A stretch of DNA of 64,000 nt from Cytophagales bacterium UBA2561 (GCA_002340355.1 DDLX01000040.1:186001-250000), one strand, 5' to 3'. Positions 43,199-53,615 are shown, counted from the stretch's first letter. Made by a program: numbers and translations. The notes: generated from the letters alone by a model not told the origin.

Positions 43199-45571
43199 CT
43201 AATTCAAATTGAAATTGATACCAAAATAAATATTACGCTGTAACTGAGGATTATACCACAAATCAACATCAACACCTGATGAACCTAAGCCCGCATATTT
43301 CGTATCGAATACATTCAGTACTCGAAAATAAATATCCAGATTCCGATTGAGTTTGTAGCTCGTCATCAAATCTAAATTAAAATACCCAGGGATTCGGGCA
43401 TACTTGTGATTTTCAAAGACCTTAAGATTCGCAATATGTCGTCTTGTCCAATTAGAAAGCCATTGTGATTCAAACCGAAGATATAATTTTGAGTGAGGCT
43501 GCATCGAAATATTTAACTGCATCATTCTCCTAGGAACCATTTTTGCTCCTTCAATAATATCCTCAGTTTCGGGAAGTGTCTCTATCCCATAAGCTAATTT
43601 GAACGATAAATCAGCATCTAATTTTATCGATTTTATCAAATCTTTTCTCCGAAAAAGCCATTGCCATTCTACTAAAAAAGAAGCTGAAAATTCATCATTA
43701 TAAAACTGTCGTACTCGAATCGGTTCTCCTACATTTTCAGCGATTGCATTCGGATATAAGAGTGTATCTAACAAAACACTTCGTCCTGTGATTAATTGGG
43801 AGACAGTCTGAATTTGTAGAATAGATTCCATATCAAATTTATCTGAGAAACGCTTTCGAAAACCAAGTTCAGTAGTACGCAATTGTTCAGGTTTCAAATT
43901 TGGATTAGGAACACGTTGATACAAAATCCCTTCTACAAATTCATTATCCACTATTCCTACACTTTTTATACCTAATGAAGTATAAGCTTCATCAGGAGTC
44001 GGTGCACGTACTGCCGCTCCATAGGAAACTCTCCAAGTTGTACGTGGATTTTGTTTGAATAAAAAAGCCAAACGTCCATATCCATGAAATTCAAAACCAC
44101 GTGTATAATCATAACGATTTCCTAAGATAATCACCCATTTTCGCCATGTCAGAAAAAGTTGAACAAACGTACCGTAATTTGTTCGGATAGTGGGGTAATA
44201 ACCAAAATTTCCAAAAACTGGATTTTCGGGACGATAAGTGGAATCAAATGGATGGTAATTTGACACTTTGAAAGGAGTTGATTGTTCATTAATAGTTGGC
44301 AAACTACTGGCATGCATAAACGAGGCTCCTGCACTAATTTCTATGTAATCATTAAGTTGATAATTGGCAAAAGCTTCTCCAAAAATATCATCTGATGTGG
44401 CATAGACATAAGAAACACCATTATCACTATTTCCAGTATAATTTGTGGCTAAAGCAGAATTAGGATTCATTCGATATCTCAAATAAGACAAATTAGTTTG
44501 AAAGTTGAGACTATTAATCTGGTTGGTGTACGATAAAGTAGTTCGTTGAATCGTTTCGCCAAGAAATGTATTTGGGTTAGCATAAGAATAAAGTACAGGC
44601 ATCTTTCCTAATGAACTATGGTCCTGACGGTACATCTCTTGCATTGTCAACTGAAAATTTCGGTAATCTAGGGTTATTCCAATTAAATAACTTTTTTGAG
44701 CCATCTCATTAATAGATGGTGTAAGAATAGTTCCCTGATAATAAGGCATAGCAACTGTTAATCTTTCAAATAACTGTTCTTGTTGTGCTATAACTGTTTC
44801 TGTGGTGTCTATTCCAAAATATTCTTGAGCATAATTTAGTGTATTATAATTTTCGTCATCATTTACAAAATTAAGATCATCTCGTTTACTTTGATTGCCA
44901 TAAATTGTATAGCCTAATACATTTTTATTACGTCCAATCTTTCCACCAGCCAAAAAATTAAAACTATGATAACCTTGCATTCCTTTTGTAAAATTGATGT
45001 GTGCAAACTCAGAATCTTGTGGTTTTTTTGTAATAATATTAATTACTCCTGCCATGGCAGCCGCTCCATAAACTGCCGAAGCAGGTCCAAAAACAACTTC
45101 AATTTGTTCCGCCTGAGCAATAGGGAGTTGTTCACCAATAGGCAAACTGCCATTGACTACAGGTTGAATCGGAATATTATCAATCAGAATTTTACAATAA
45201 GAATTTCCAATTAATCCACGCATCAAAAACATCTCTCCTAAATCACCCGAACCTAACTTAGAAGTACGAATCCCTGGGACAGATTTCAGCGCATCAACAA
45301 GAGTCGTATATCCATTTTTTCGAATTTCTTCACCTCGAATGACATGAATTGTAACGGGCAAATCTTCTACAATTTTATTAGAACGGCTTGCCGAAACAAC
45401 CTTATATTTTTCAGCCTTATCAATATCAATCAAATCATCAGAAGTTAGCTTCTTGAATTCTTTCAATAATTGAAGTGTGTCGGTCTGAGCCATTGCTTTT
45501 TGGGAAAATGAGAAAATCAGTAGAGTTGCCAACCCAAACAACCAAAATCGAAATAGAAAAGATAAATTCAT
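43199..45571 (-). CDS. TonB-dependent outer-membrane receptor
   Basis: 790 residues. Signal peptide (FWLFGLATLLIFSFSQKAMAQ; cut near 28), a short linker, then the plug (VVSASRSNKIVEDLPVTIHVIRG, in pieces, about 62-84; GIRTSKLGSGDLGEMFLMRGL; VVFGPASAVYGAAAMAGVINIITKKP, about 155-180) and a long barrel ending in an aromatic strand, QRNIYFGINFNLN. The ligand is not evident and no substrate genes are adjacent. By plug sequence it is of the FecA/BtuB type and lacks the SusC extension. The start precedes a good signal peptide. Confidence 0.9.
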   Translation of the reverse strand: MNLSFLFRFWLFGLATLLIFSFSQKAMAQTDTLQLLKEFKKLTSDDLIDIDKAEKYKVVSASRSNKIVEDLPVTIHVIRGEEIRKNGYTTLVDALKSVPGIRTSKLGSGDLGEMFLMRGLIGNSYCKILIDNIPIQPVVNGSLPIGEQLPIAQAEQIEVVFGPASAVYGAAAMAGVINIITKKPQDSEFAHINFTKGMQGYHSFNFLAGGKIGRNKNVLGYTIYGNQSKRDDLNFVNDDENYNTLNYAQEYFGIDTTETVIAQQEQLFERLTVAMPYYQGTILTPSINEMAQKSYLIGITLDYRNFQLTMQEMYRQDHSSLGKMPVLYSYANPNTFLGETIQRTTLSYTNQINSLNFQTNLSYLRYRMNPNSALATNYTGNSDNGVSYVYATSDDIFGEAFANYQLNDYIEISAGASFMHASSLPTINEQSTPFKVSNYHPFDSTYRPENPVFGNFGYYPTIRTNYGTFVQLFLTWRKWVIILGNRYDYTRGFEFHGYGRLAFLFKQNPRTTWRVSYGAAVRAPTPDEAYTSLGIKSVGIVDNEFVEGILYQRVPNPNLKPEQLRTTELGFRKRFSDKFDMESILQIQTVSQLITGRSVLLDTLLYPNAIAENVGEPIRVRQFYNDEFSASFLVEWQWLFRRKDLIKSIKLDADLSFKLAYGIETLPETEDIIEGAKMVPRRMMQLNISMQPHSKLYLRFESQWLSNWTRRHIANLKVFENHKYARIPGYFNLDLMTSYKLNRNLDIYFRVLNVFDTKYAGLGSSGVDVDLWYNPQLQRNIYFGINFNLN

Positions 45572-45840
45572 GATTTTATTTTCTTAATTTTTTACTTCAA
45601 TATTATTCAAGAAATGTTCCATTAGAAACAAATAAGAGCGTTTTCTTAAAAATTCTCGAAATTAATTCGAAGACTGATTTTAAGGCTGACAGGTTGGTTT
45701 AAAGTTGATTTTTAACATTTTACAACCATTTCAAAAGTTCTATAGCCAAATTTATTGGCTTATAGAATACTTTGTTATAATTATAAACTTGTTCAATATT
45801 CTTTTAAATTATTAGAGAAAATACACCTAAAACAAGATTA

Positions 45841-45856
45841 TGTTTCACGTGAAACT
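45841..45856. promoter_or_regulatory. parS-like ParB-binding site 1
   Basis: TGTTTCACGTGAAACT matches 15 of 16 bases of the palindromic parS consensus TGTTTCACGTGAAACA. It lies 34 bp from the mnmG stop side. parS sites bind ParB to load the chromosome-segregation complex and normally cluster near oriC. Confidence 0.75.
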
Positions 45857-45889
45857 TTTTTAGAAACTTTCAGAAATTCATTTTAAATT

Positions 45890-47767
45890 TTACTTCCGCA
45901 CATTATCCAAATAGACCATCAAAACCGAAATATCCGCAGGAGATACTCCACTAATACGGCTGGCTTGTCCGAGTGTTGTAGGACGTAATTTAGTCAATTT
46001 TTCACGAGCTTCATTTGATAAAGCTTTGAGTTGTGAGAAATCTACCGAATCCCGAATTTTGATATTTTCCAAATTATTGAATTTTTGAGCCAGCTTTTCT
46101 TCCTTTTGGATATAGGAATCATATTTTATCAAAATCTCTACTTGTTCTCGAACTAGTTTGTCGTATTTTTGAAGATATTCATGTTGTTTTGTATGGAATG
46201 TTTTGAAGTCTTCTATTGACAACTCAGGACGTTTCATCAATTTATAGGCTTTAAGTTTTTGTGAAATAGGAGCCGAATTTAAGGCTTTTAATCCTTCATT
46301 CACTTCTTCAGGAGCTATACTTAATTTTTGAATATATTTTGTTAATTCTGTAATCTGGGCTTGTTTTTCTTGCAGTTTTTTCCAACGCCATTCTTCTGCC
46401 AAACCCAATTGATAGCCTTTTTCTGTGAGTCGAATATCAGCATTATCTTGACGTAACAAGATTCGATGTTCCGCACGAGAAGTAAACATTCGATAGGGTT
46501 CATTTGTACCTTTATGGATTAAGTCATCAATCAAAACACCAATGTAAGCTTCTGAACGCCCTAAAATAAAGGGTGCTTTTTCATTGATTTTATTGAACGC
46601 ATTAATTCCCGCCATGAGTCCTTGACTAGCAGCTTCTTCATAACCTGTTGTCCCGTTAATTTGTCCTGCAAAAAATAAGTTCTCAACTAATCGGGTCTCT
46701 AGTGTAGGTTTTAGTTGAGTGGGTGGAAAATAATCATATTCGATAGCATAACCTGGGCGAAACATTTTAGCTTTTTCAAATCCTTCAATTTTTCGTAGTG
46801 CTTTATATTGGACATCTTCAGGTAAAGAACTCGAAAAACCATTTACATAAATTTCGACTGTCTCCCACCCTTCAGGCTCCACAAAAATTTGATGTCGATT
46901 ACGCTCTGAAAAACGATTAATTTTATCTTCAATTGAAGGGCAATAACGCGGTCCTGTTCCCTGAATTGTGCCATTAAAAAGTGGCGAGCGTTCAAAACCT
47001 GTTTTTAAAATATCATGAACTTCAGAGTTCGTATAAGTTATATGGCATGGACGCTGTTTTTGGAGAGGTTGTGTTTCATCTGAAAAAGAAAATTTACCAC
47101 CATCTTCATCGCCGTGCTGAATTTGCATTGCCTCAAAATTGAGCGTTCGAGCATCTACACGAGGTGGAGTTCCTGTTTTCATACGTCCTGCCTCAAAGCC
47201 CAAATTAACCAAGTCTGCTGTAATCCCTATGGCGGCAGATTCTCCCATACGCCCCCCACCAAATTGTTTATCTCCAATATGAATCACTCCATTTAGGAAT
47301 GTACCATTAGTCAGGATAACGGCTTTGGTTTCAAACTCAATTCCAATAGCTGTTTTGACTCCACAAACTCGTCCATCTTTGACCACCAAGCCCGTTATCA
47401 TTTCTTGCCAAAAATCAACATTAGGACTTTGTTCTAAAGCCAATCGCCAAGTTTCTGAAAAACGCATACGATCGCTTTGCGCTCTAGGACTCCACATTGC
47501 GGGTCCCTTGGAGCGGTTGAGCATTCGGAATTGAATCATTGTTTTATCAGTTACAATTCCTGACATTCCACCAAGCGCATCAATTTCTCGTAAAATTTGT
47601 CCTTTGGCAACTCCTCCCATTGCAGGATTACAACTCATCTGAGCAATCGTTTGTAAGTTCATGGTTGCTAGTAACACCTTTGCGCCCATTTTCGCCGCCG
47701 AATATGCCGCTTCACATCCAGCATGCCCCGCTCCCACTACAATCACATCATATTTTGGATACAACAT
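45890..47767 (-). CDS. mnmG: tRNA uridine-5-carboxymethylaminomethyl modification enzyme
   Basis: 625 residues. An FAD enzyme that with MnmE modifies U34 of certain tRNAs. The start motif VVGAGHAGCEAAYSAAKMGA is the dinucleotide-binding fold (about 11-30). Later hallmarks are MSCNPAMGGVAKGQILREID, GGRMGESAAIGI, RPGYAIEYDYFPP and FFAGQINGTTGYEEAASQGL (motifs of about 20 residues, all typical). The C-terminal helical region ends ASRISGVSPADISVLMVYL. Two parS-like sites flank it, consistent with the origin-proximal position that gidA/mnmG often has. Confidence 0.96.
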   Translation of the reverse strand: MLYPKYDVIVVGAGHAGCEAAYSAAKMGAKVLLATMNLQTIAQMSCNPAMGGVAKGQILREIDALGGMSGIVTDKTMIQFRMLNRSKGPAMWSPRAQSDRMRFSETWRLALEQSPNVDFWQEMITGLVVKDGRVCGVKTAIGIEFETKAVILTNGTFLNGVIHIGDKQFGGGRMGESAAIGITADLVNLGFEAGRMKTGTPPRVDARTLNFEAMQIQHGDEDGGKFSFSDETQPLQKQRPCHITYTNSEVHDILKTGFERSPLFNGTIQGTGPRYCPSIEDKINRFSERNRHQIFVEPEGWETVEIYVNGFSSSLPEDVQYKALRKIEGFEKAKMFRPGYAIEYDYFPPTQLKPTLETRLVENLFFAGQINGTTGYEEAASQGLMAGINAFNKINEKAPFILGRSEAYIGVLIDDLIHKGTNEPYRMFTSRAEHRILLRQDNADIRLTEKGYQLGLAEEWRWKKLQEKQAQITELTKYIQKLSIAPEEVNEGLKALNSAPISQKLKAYKLMKRPELSIEDFKTFHTKQHEYLQKYDKLVREQVEILIKYDSYIQKEEKLAQKFNNLENIKIRDSVDFSQLKALSNEAREKLTKLRPTTLGQASRISGVSPADISVLMVYLDNVRK

Positions 47768-47933
47768 TTTCTCTTGATTTTTCCCTTAATCTACCTACAG
47801 AAGCTTTATTGTATTTATATTAAGAACATTTCATACTAATATACTTCTTATTTTTATATAAAGCTAAATAACAAAATCTTATCAAACATTTTAATGAAAC
47901 ACATAAAAGAAAAGTTATCTTATTTTTCATAAA

Positions 47934-47949
47934 TGTTTCACGTGGAACA
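47934..47949. promoter_or_regulatory. parS-like ParB-binding site 2
   Basis: TGTTTCACGTGGAACA is the exact reverse complement of the Bacillus subtilis parS form TGTTCCACGTGAAACA. It lies 167 bp upstream of the mnmG ATG. Confidence 0.82.
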
Positions 47950-48484
47950 TTTGTGTTATTATTTTCAAAACTTTAAAAAATCTTTTCTATAAAAGCTGGA
48001 GAATAAAAGTTGAATGGTTCTTTTTTTTATATAAAAATGAAGCTATGAATAGACAACTATTTTAAATATAACAAGTCTTAGAACTCTAAGTATTATTGAT
48101 AGATGATAATCATTAATTCGATTTTCTCATTGTTAGTAGTAATTGTTGCTCACAAAAAACTCCTAACAAACTAAACACATTTTAAAACAATTCTCATTTA
48201 ACAGAAAATGAGCATTTTAAATTAACACTAGCATAAAACAACTTTATATCATGGAAATGTGTAGGGTTTAAATTAGAGGCAAAATATCTTTATTAGTACT
48301 TTGTTCCAAATAAGAATTATTATTCATACAGGAAGTCGAATTTTACATCACGACTATCCTTAAATTTAGTAGTCAAACAGAAATAACTTTTGTATGAAAT
48401 GTTCTTATGCGATTGCCCTCACAACACCTGAAATACTACGAGAAATTGGAAAATCAAGCATTTATAATTCCATTTTTCACAAAA
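47950..48484. other. Long AT-rich intergenic region between dapA and mnmG
   Basis: About 535 bp without a convincing gene. A 40-codon plus-strand frame (48394-48516) overlaps the dapA terminator and is not supported. The location next to parS could hold other origin-related sites, but no cluster of TTATCCACA-type DnaA boxes was seen. Confidence 0.4.
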
Positions 48485-48550
48485 AATACGCATTAAAAAT
48501 CACCTTAGTTAAATAGTATGTTTATTTAAAGTGATTTTTAATACGTATTC
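48485..48550 (-). terminator. Terminator of dapA
   Basis: AATACGCATTAAAAATCAC and GTGATTTTTAATACGTATT are inverted repeats with one mismatch and a 30-base AT loop, lying just after the dapA stop on the minus strand. The stem of about 18 bp is unusually long. Confidence 0.65.
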
Positions 48551-48573
48551 TTTTTTGATTTTAAATTAAATGC

Positions 48574-49455
48574 TTACTTGGCAAGTAAGTTTTTATATTC
48601 CTCAGCTATTTCCTCTTGTAATTTTTCAGAAATTTCAGCCAAAGGTAAGCGTACTGTATTTTCACAAACCCCCATGATTTTTAATAGATGCTTTACACCA
48701 CCAGGATTCCCTTCATAGTACATCATATTATTTAATTTCTTCCAACGAAACAATAACTCAGCTGCTGTTTTAAAATCACCTTCTAAGGCAATATTGATCG
48801 TTTGTGTAAAGATTTCTGGAATAGCATTTGCCAAAACTGAAATTACACCACAGCACCCCACCGATATCATCGGAATAGTCAATAAATCATCTCCTGAAAT
48901 CAACAAGAAATCATCAGGCTGATTTCGAGAAATTTCAATAATTTGATTCAAATTCCCAGAGGCTTCTTTAACCCCAATAATATTTGGATGTTCAGCAAGA
49001 CGAAGGGTAGTTTCAGCCGAAATATTCGTTACTGTTCGTCCAGGAACATTATACAAAATAATCGGTAGTAGAGAGGCATCTGCAATCGCTGTGTAATGTC
49101 GAAAAAGTCCTTCTTGGGTTGGTTTATTGTAGTAAGGAGCAACAGATAAAATAGCTGTAACACCTTCTAAATCAGTATTTTTTAGTCCATCTAAAACAGC
49201 TTGTGTATTATTTCCTCCAAGTCCATAAACCAACGGCAGATTATTCGGATTATTGGCACGGATAAAGTCGAAAATTTTCTTTTTTTCAGTCGGTGTGGTT
49301 GTTACCGATTCACCTGTTGTACCATGAATCACTCGGTAGGTGATATGGTCATCTGTATGTTGCAAAAGTCGGTCTAAACCCTCAAAATCTACTGCACCTT
49401 CTGCCGTAAATGGCGTAACCAGAGCTACACCTGTTCCCTTCAAAATATCGTACAT
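48574..49455 (-). CDS. dapA: 4-hydroxy-tetrahydrodipicolinate synthase
   Basis: 293 residues. It condenses aspartate semialdehyde with pyruvate at the first committed step of lysine and diaminopimelate synthesis. VALVTPFTAEGAVDFEGL (about 10-27), HGTTGESVTTT (about 44-54), the Tyr motif LYNVPGRT (about 135-142) and the Schiff-base lysine in IIGVKEASGNL (about 158-168) are present. The C-terminus is normal. Single gene, with a strong terminator and about 150 bp from the next gene upstream. Confidence 0.96.
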   Translation of the reverse strand: MYDILKGTGVALVTPFTAEGAVDFEGLDRLLQHTDDHITYRVIHGTTGESVTTTPTEKKKIFDFIRANNPNNLPLVYGLGGNNTQAVLDGLKNTDLEGVTAILSVAPYYNKPTQEGLFRHYTAIADASLLPIILYNVPGRTVTNISAETTLRLAEHPNIIGVKEASGNLNQIIEISRNQPDDFLLISGDDLLTIPMISVGCCGVISVLANAIPEIFTQTINIALEGDFKTAAELLFRWKKLNNMMYYEGNPGGVKHLLKIMGVCENTVRLPLAEISEKLQEEIAEEYKNLLAK

Positions 49456-49606
49456 GGGTCTGAATTTTAATGTTTCAGTTCAATTTAAGCCCCTCTTTTT
49501 ATCGGATGTTTAAGAGAGATTCTACTAATACACAAAATTAGAGGAAATTCTGGTTTAATTGGGATTTGATTCGAGTTTGCGTAGTGTTTGAATGGAAGCT
49601 TTAGGA

Positions 49607-50143
49607 TTAATTATATCGAATGGCTTGAGTGCGTTTAAGCATTTGAGCAATAAGCTTATCAATATCCTCATCCCCATTAAGTCGAATCATCATTTCGTAT
49701 AAATCGGACTTATCTTCTCGGTAATTTCCAACTCGACATTTGGCTTTACTTCGGGCAAGAATTTGATCAAACATATCAATATCAGGTTCAACTGTTACAC
49801 AATATAAATAATCAAACTCTTTATTAATAAATTCTTCGACTACGGAGGATTTAATTTTTCCGAATAATGAAATATCCTGAACCTTAAAAAATGAATACGG
49901 AAAAATATAAGGGCTTTGCCGAATATCGTAATCAAAGGTTAGGGCATCAAAAGATTTACCATCCGCCTTAATTTTCTCATAAAAACGATTAATGAAGCGA
50001 AACATTTTTTCATTGCGAGTCAGGAACAATACACCAATTTGCTCAGTATCCTCATAATTCAAGGTATGACGCTCACCTTCAAGGTCACGCACTTTGGGGC
50101 TTTGATTATGACGTTCCAGAAAATATTTTTTTACCGCATTCAT
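49607..50143 (-). CDS. DUF6913 family protein
   Basis: 178 residues and cytoplasmic. Family-like features are FLTRNEKMFRFINRFYEKI (about 40-58), FDALTFDYDIRQSPYIFPYS (about 65-84) and a C-terminal KSDLYEMMIRLNGDEDIDKL. Members occur throughout Bacteroidota, often close to dapA, as here (151 bp), but no function has been assigned. It is divergent from pheA. Confidence 0.75.
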   Translation of the reverse strand: MNAVKKYFLERHNQSPKVRDLEGERHTLNYEDTEQIGVLFLTRNEKMFRFINRFYEKIKADGKSFDALTFDYDIRQSPYIFPYSFFKVQDISLFGKIKSSVVEEFINKEFDYLYCVTVEPDIDMFDQILARSKAKCRVGNYREDKSDLYEMMIRLNGDEDIDKLIAQMLKRTQAIRYN

Positions 50144-50431
50144 CGCAAAAGAAGACTTAAAACCACTCCAAAAAATTACTACTTAGTCAATAAGGTGCAA
50201 AAATCGAACTTTTTTGCCAAATATCGGAATTTGGGAAAAATCTTTCACAAATTCCTTATTTTCGAAGATTCCTTCAAATTTTTCTGAAATCCGAAACGTT
50301 CGGCTACTGTTTTTAGTCAAAATATTACTCAAATATTTTCATCTTTGTAGTCGGCATTCTAGTCGGACGGTGCGCCATCTGTGCCGTTATTCGAACCATC
50401 CATCCTTTTACTGGATTATTTTAGAAAATTC

Positions 50432-51511
50432 ATGGAAGAGCAATTAGAAGAACTTCGTAGCCAAATCAATAAGATTGATGACCAACTATTAGGCTTGTTC
50501 AATGAACGCATGAAGTTGGTACAAGACGTAGGCAAATTAAAGCGTACTAATAACGCCGTGATTTACCGTCCCGAGCGTGAAAAAGCGATTCTTGACCGTC
50601 TGATAAAACAAAATCAGAAAGCTAATGGTCTATTACGTCCTCATGCTATTGAGGTACTTTTTTTAGAGCTATTTTCAGTGAGTCGTAATTTTGAATTACC
50701 TGAACGCGTAGCCTACCTCGGACCTGAAGGAAGTTTTACACACCAAGCTGCTGAAAGTCGATTTGGTGGAATCAGCGATTATATTGCCTTGAGTTCAATC
50801 AAAGCGGTTTTTGAAAGTGTTACTACTGACCGAACTCGATTCGGAGTTATTCCTATCGAAAATAATCGAGAAGGATCAGTCAGTGAAAGTATTGATCTAT
50901 TGGGCAAAACGGATGTGAAAATTGTTGCCGAAATTCCGATGAATATTCATTTTACATTTGCCTCTGAAGAAGATGATGTAAGTAATATTCGGCGTATTTA
51001 TTCTAAAGACATTGCATTTCGCCAATGCCGTAAATTCTTAGGAGAATATTTTTCGCGTAGTGTCGAAATGATTCCTGTTACCTCAACTTCTAAGGCAGCA
51101 CAACTGGCTAAAAGTGAACCAAATGCAGGAGCAATCTGCTCAGAAGTTGCCGCTAAGATTAATGGTTTACCGATTGTTTTTGAGAATATCGAAGATAGCG
51201 CACGAAATCGAACACGTTTCTTGATTATTAGTAAGGATTTCATCAATCAACAGGGGGAAAATAATAAAACCAGTATCATTGCAAAAGTGGATGATAAGGC
51301 AGGGAGTTTGGTTGCATTACTTCAAGATTTCAATGTGGCAGGAATTAATATTTGTAAGATTGACAGCCGTCCACTCCGAGAAGGAAATGATTTCAAATAT
51401 TGGTTTTTAATTGATTTTGATGGACACTTTGAAGATCAGAATGTCAAATATGTTGTTGAAAAAAATCAAGGTCAAATTAAGTGGTTAGGTTCTTATACTA
51501 AAATGCTTTAA
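50432..51511 (+). CDS. pheA: Bifunctional chorismate mutase / prephenate dehydratase
   Basis: 359 residues. The N-terminal AroQ-type chorismate mutase (LEELRSQINKIDDQLLGLFN, KLVQDVGKLKR, VIYRPEREKAIL; about 1-85) is fused to prephenate dehydratase (ERVAYLGPEGSFTHQAAESR at about 90; FGVIPIENNREGSVSESIDL at about 145; ARNRTRFLIIS at about 256) and a C-terminal ACT regulatory domain (KTSIIAKVDDKAGSLVALLQ, KIDSRPLREGNDFKYWFL). The product is phenylpyruvate for phenylalanine. Feedback by phenylalanine through the ACT domain is expected. ATG at 50432 replaces an upstream TTG that adds 17 unconserved residues. Confidence 0.94.
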   Translation: MEEQLEELRSQINKIDDQLLGLFNERMKLVQDVGKLKRTNNAVIYRPEREKAILDRLIKQNQKANGLLRPHAIEVLFLELFSVSRNFELPERVAYLGPEGSFTHQAAESRFGGISDYIALSSIKAVFESVTTDRTRFGVIPIENNREGSVSESIDLLGKTDVKIVAEIPMNIHFTFASEEDDVSNIRRIYSKDIAFRQCRKFLGEYFSRSVEMIPVTSTSKAAQLAKSEPNAGAICSEVAAKINGLPIVFENIEDSARNRTRFLIISKDFINQQGENNKTSIIAKVDDKAGSLVALLQDFNVAGINICKIDSRPLREGNDFKYWFLIDFDGHFEDQNVKYVVEKNQGQIKWLGSYTKML

Positions 51512-51526
51512 AGCAAGATCTATATC

Positions 51527-51569
51527 AAAAAAACCTATAGGATATTTAGCAATCTTATAGGTTTTTTTT
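51527..51569. terminator. Bidirectional terminator between pheA and sucD
   Basis: AAAACCTATAGGAT and ATCTTATAGGTTTT form a roughly 13-bp stem flanked by A and T runs, between two convergent genes. Confidence 0.82.
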
Positions 51570-51592
51570 GGATGTAAAGAAAAGACAGAAGC

Positions 51593-52465
51593 TTATTTCT
51601 CAAGGGCTTTCACCATAGTTTCACCAAGTTCAGCAGGTGAAGCAACAACATATAGTCCACACTCTTCCATGATTTTCATTTTTGCTTCAGCGGTATCATC
51701 TGCACCACCAATGATTGCACCTGCGTGTCCCATTCGGCGACCTGGAGGGGCTGTTTGTCCTGCAATGAATCCAACTACTGGCTTTGTACCATTTTCTTTA
51801 ATCCACCGAGCTGCATCAGCTTCCATGCTTCCACCAATTTCCCCAATCATGATAATACCCTCAGTTTCAGGGTCATTCATCAATAATTCAACAGCATCTT
51901 TAGTAGTTGTTCCAATGATAGGGTCACCACCAATTCCGATACAAGTTGACTGTCCTAAACCTGCTTTAGTAATTTGATCAACCGCTTCATAAGTCAATGT
52001 ACCAGAACGAGAAACGATACCAATTTTACCAGGATTATGAATAAAGCCAGGCATAATACCTACTTTGGCTTCGCCAGGGGTGATAACTCCAGGACAATTT
52101 GGACCCACTAATCGAGTTTCTTTATCCTTTAAGAAATTCTTAACGGTTACCATATCCTTTACAGGAATGCCTTCAGTAATGGCAATGACTACCTTAATAC
52201 CTGCTGCTGCCGCTTCCATAATCGCATCACCCGCAAACGCTGGGGGAACGAAAATAACTGAAACGTCTGCGCCTGCTTGTTCAACCGCATCGGCAACAGT
52301 ATTAAATACAGGACGGTCTAAGTGGGTGCTTCCACCTTTTCCAGGAGTTACTCCCCCTACAACATTTGTCCCATACTCAATCATTTGGCTGGCATGAAAC
52401 GTACCTTCAGAGCCTGTAAATCCCTGAACAATTACTTTGGAATCCTTATTGACTAATACACTCAT
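51593..52465 (-). CDS. sucD: Succinyl-CoA ligase alpha subunit
   Basis: 290 residues. It is the CoA-binding and phosphohistidine subunit of the TCA-cycle enzyme. VQGFTGSEGTFHASQMIEYG (CoA site, about 13-32), GPNCPGVITPGEAKVGIMPG (about 120-140), GGSMEADAARW and the active-site histidine in GRRMGHAGAIIGG (about 242-254) are all present. sucC is not adjacent, so the two subunits are encoded separately. Confidence 0.96.
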   Translation of the reverse strand: MSVLVNKDSKVIVQGFTGSEGTFHASQMIEYGTNVVGGVTPGKGGSTHLDRPVFNTVADAVEQAGADVSVIFVPPAFAGDAIMEAAAAGIKVVIAITEGIPVKDMVTVKNFLKDKETRLVGPNCPGVITPGEAKVGIMPGFIHNPGKIGIVSRSGTLTYEAVDQITKAGLGQSTCIGIGGDPIIGTTTKDAVELLMNDPETEGIIMIGEIGGSMEADAARWIKENGTKPVVGFIAGQTAPPGRRMGHAGAIIGGADDTAEAKMKIMEECGLYVVASPAELGETMVKALEK

Positions 52466-52725
52466 AATCCGTTTTTACGTTTTTAACCTGTCGGAGATTG
52501 TTGTGCGAATATTTTTTAGATATAACGGAAGGTAAAACTTAGTTCGCTGGCTTTGCACAAAAATAGAATTTTGAGGTTAAAAATTAAGGTTTGCTCAAAA
52601 ATTTTAAATAGAAAAGACTTACAAATTTCACTTTTCCTTGTAACTTGTAGGCTAATTCACCACACTAAAATCCTAAAACATCTTCATTATCAGTTCAATC
52701 CAAATCAAATTAAAAATTGATTGCC

Positions 52726-53379
52726 ATGAAATCATCTCCCTTTGCTAAGTTTAAAGAATTTCCTAATATGGAGACTGCCACACCAATTCTTGAGATGCTA
52801 AAACAATATCATCTTCCAATAAGGGTAATTCAGAATCGGGCTACATTTGATGGTGTTCTTGGAGTCGAACACCCTGAAAGAGTTGAGTTGCAAATTCAAT
52901 TAAATCATTTCGAAAAAGCACGGGAAATAATTGAAAATGAAATGATCTTGCCAGTCTATGCTACCCAAAAGGATTATTATTTATTCAATTTTTCGGATGA
53001 CGAATTATACGAGGTCTTACTTAAATCGGACGAGTGGGGTGAATTTGATTATGTTTTAGCAAAAAAAATCTTGCAAGACCGAGGCAGAACAATTGATGAG
53101 GATTTTTTGGAAGTACACCAAAAACAACGCCTTAAAGATTTGGCTCAACCTGATACCTCCTCCTCCACTTTTGTACCTGCTGGATATATTTTTGCCTTAT
53201 TGGGTGGCTTTTTAGGAATATTAATTGGTTGGATGTTATGGACACAAACGAAAATACTACCTAATGGTCATCGTATTCCAATGTACTCAGAAGAAGATAG
53301 AAGACATGGCAAAATTATTTTTGGTATTGGAATAGTTATACTATTAACTTCTTTGATTTTGGAGTTTATAATTCTATAA
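52726..53379 (+). CDS. Membrane protein with DUF2007-like N-terminus
   Basis: 217 residues from the ATG at 52726. The start (FKEFPNMETATPILEMLKQY, PIRVIQNRATFDGVLGVEHP) resembles the small ferredoxin-like DUF2007 fold. An acidic linker and two membrane helices follow (FVPAGYIFALLGGFLGILIG and IIFGIGIVILLTSLILEFII). Function unknown. Alone in its unit. Confidence 0.62.
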   Translation: MKSSPFAKFKEFPNMETATPILEMLKQYHLPIRVIQNRATFDGVLGVEHPERVELQIQLNHFEKAREIIENEMILPVYATQKDYYLFNFSDDELYEVLLKSDEWGEFDYVLAKKILQDRGRTIDEDFLEVHQKQRLKDLAQPDTSSSTFVPAGYIFALLGGFLGILIGWMLWTQTKILPNGHRIPMYSEEDRRHGKIIFGIGIVILLTSLILEFIIL

Positions 53380-53615
53380 TTATTAGTAAAATGTATTATT
53401 TTTATATGCCTTATTCAGTACAAACTTTATCCCATTATAATATTTTAGACACTTAATTTTGATATAAATTGTGTACTTAGACACAATGTTTTACATATTT
53501 CAAGTTTTATATTACATTTGGTTAGTATAGCTTCAAGTAATTTATTATCAAATATATAGCTTGAAATTAAGCTGTAATAATTAAAAAGTATTCTCTTTAC
53601 TAAAGAACTAACCTC

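Noticed and set aside
48394..48516. 40-codon plus-strand frame between mnmG and dapA
   Set aside because: It runs into the dapA terminator stem and has no family signal.
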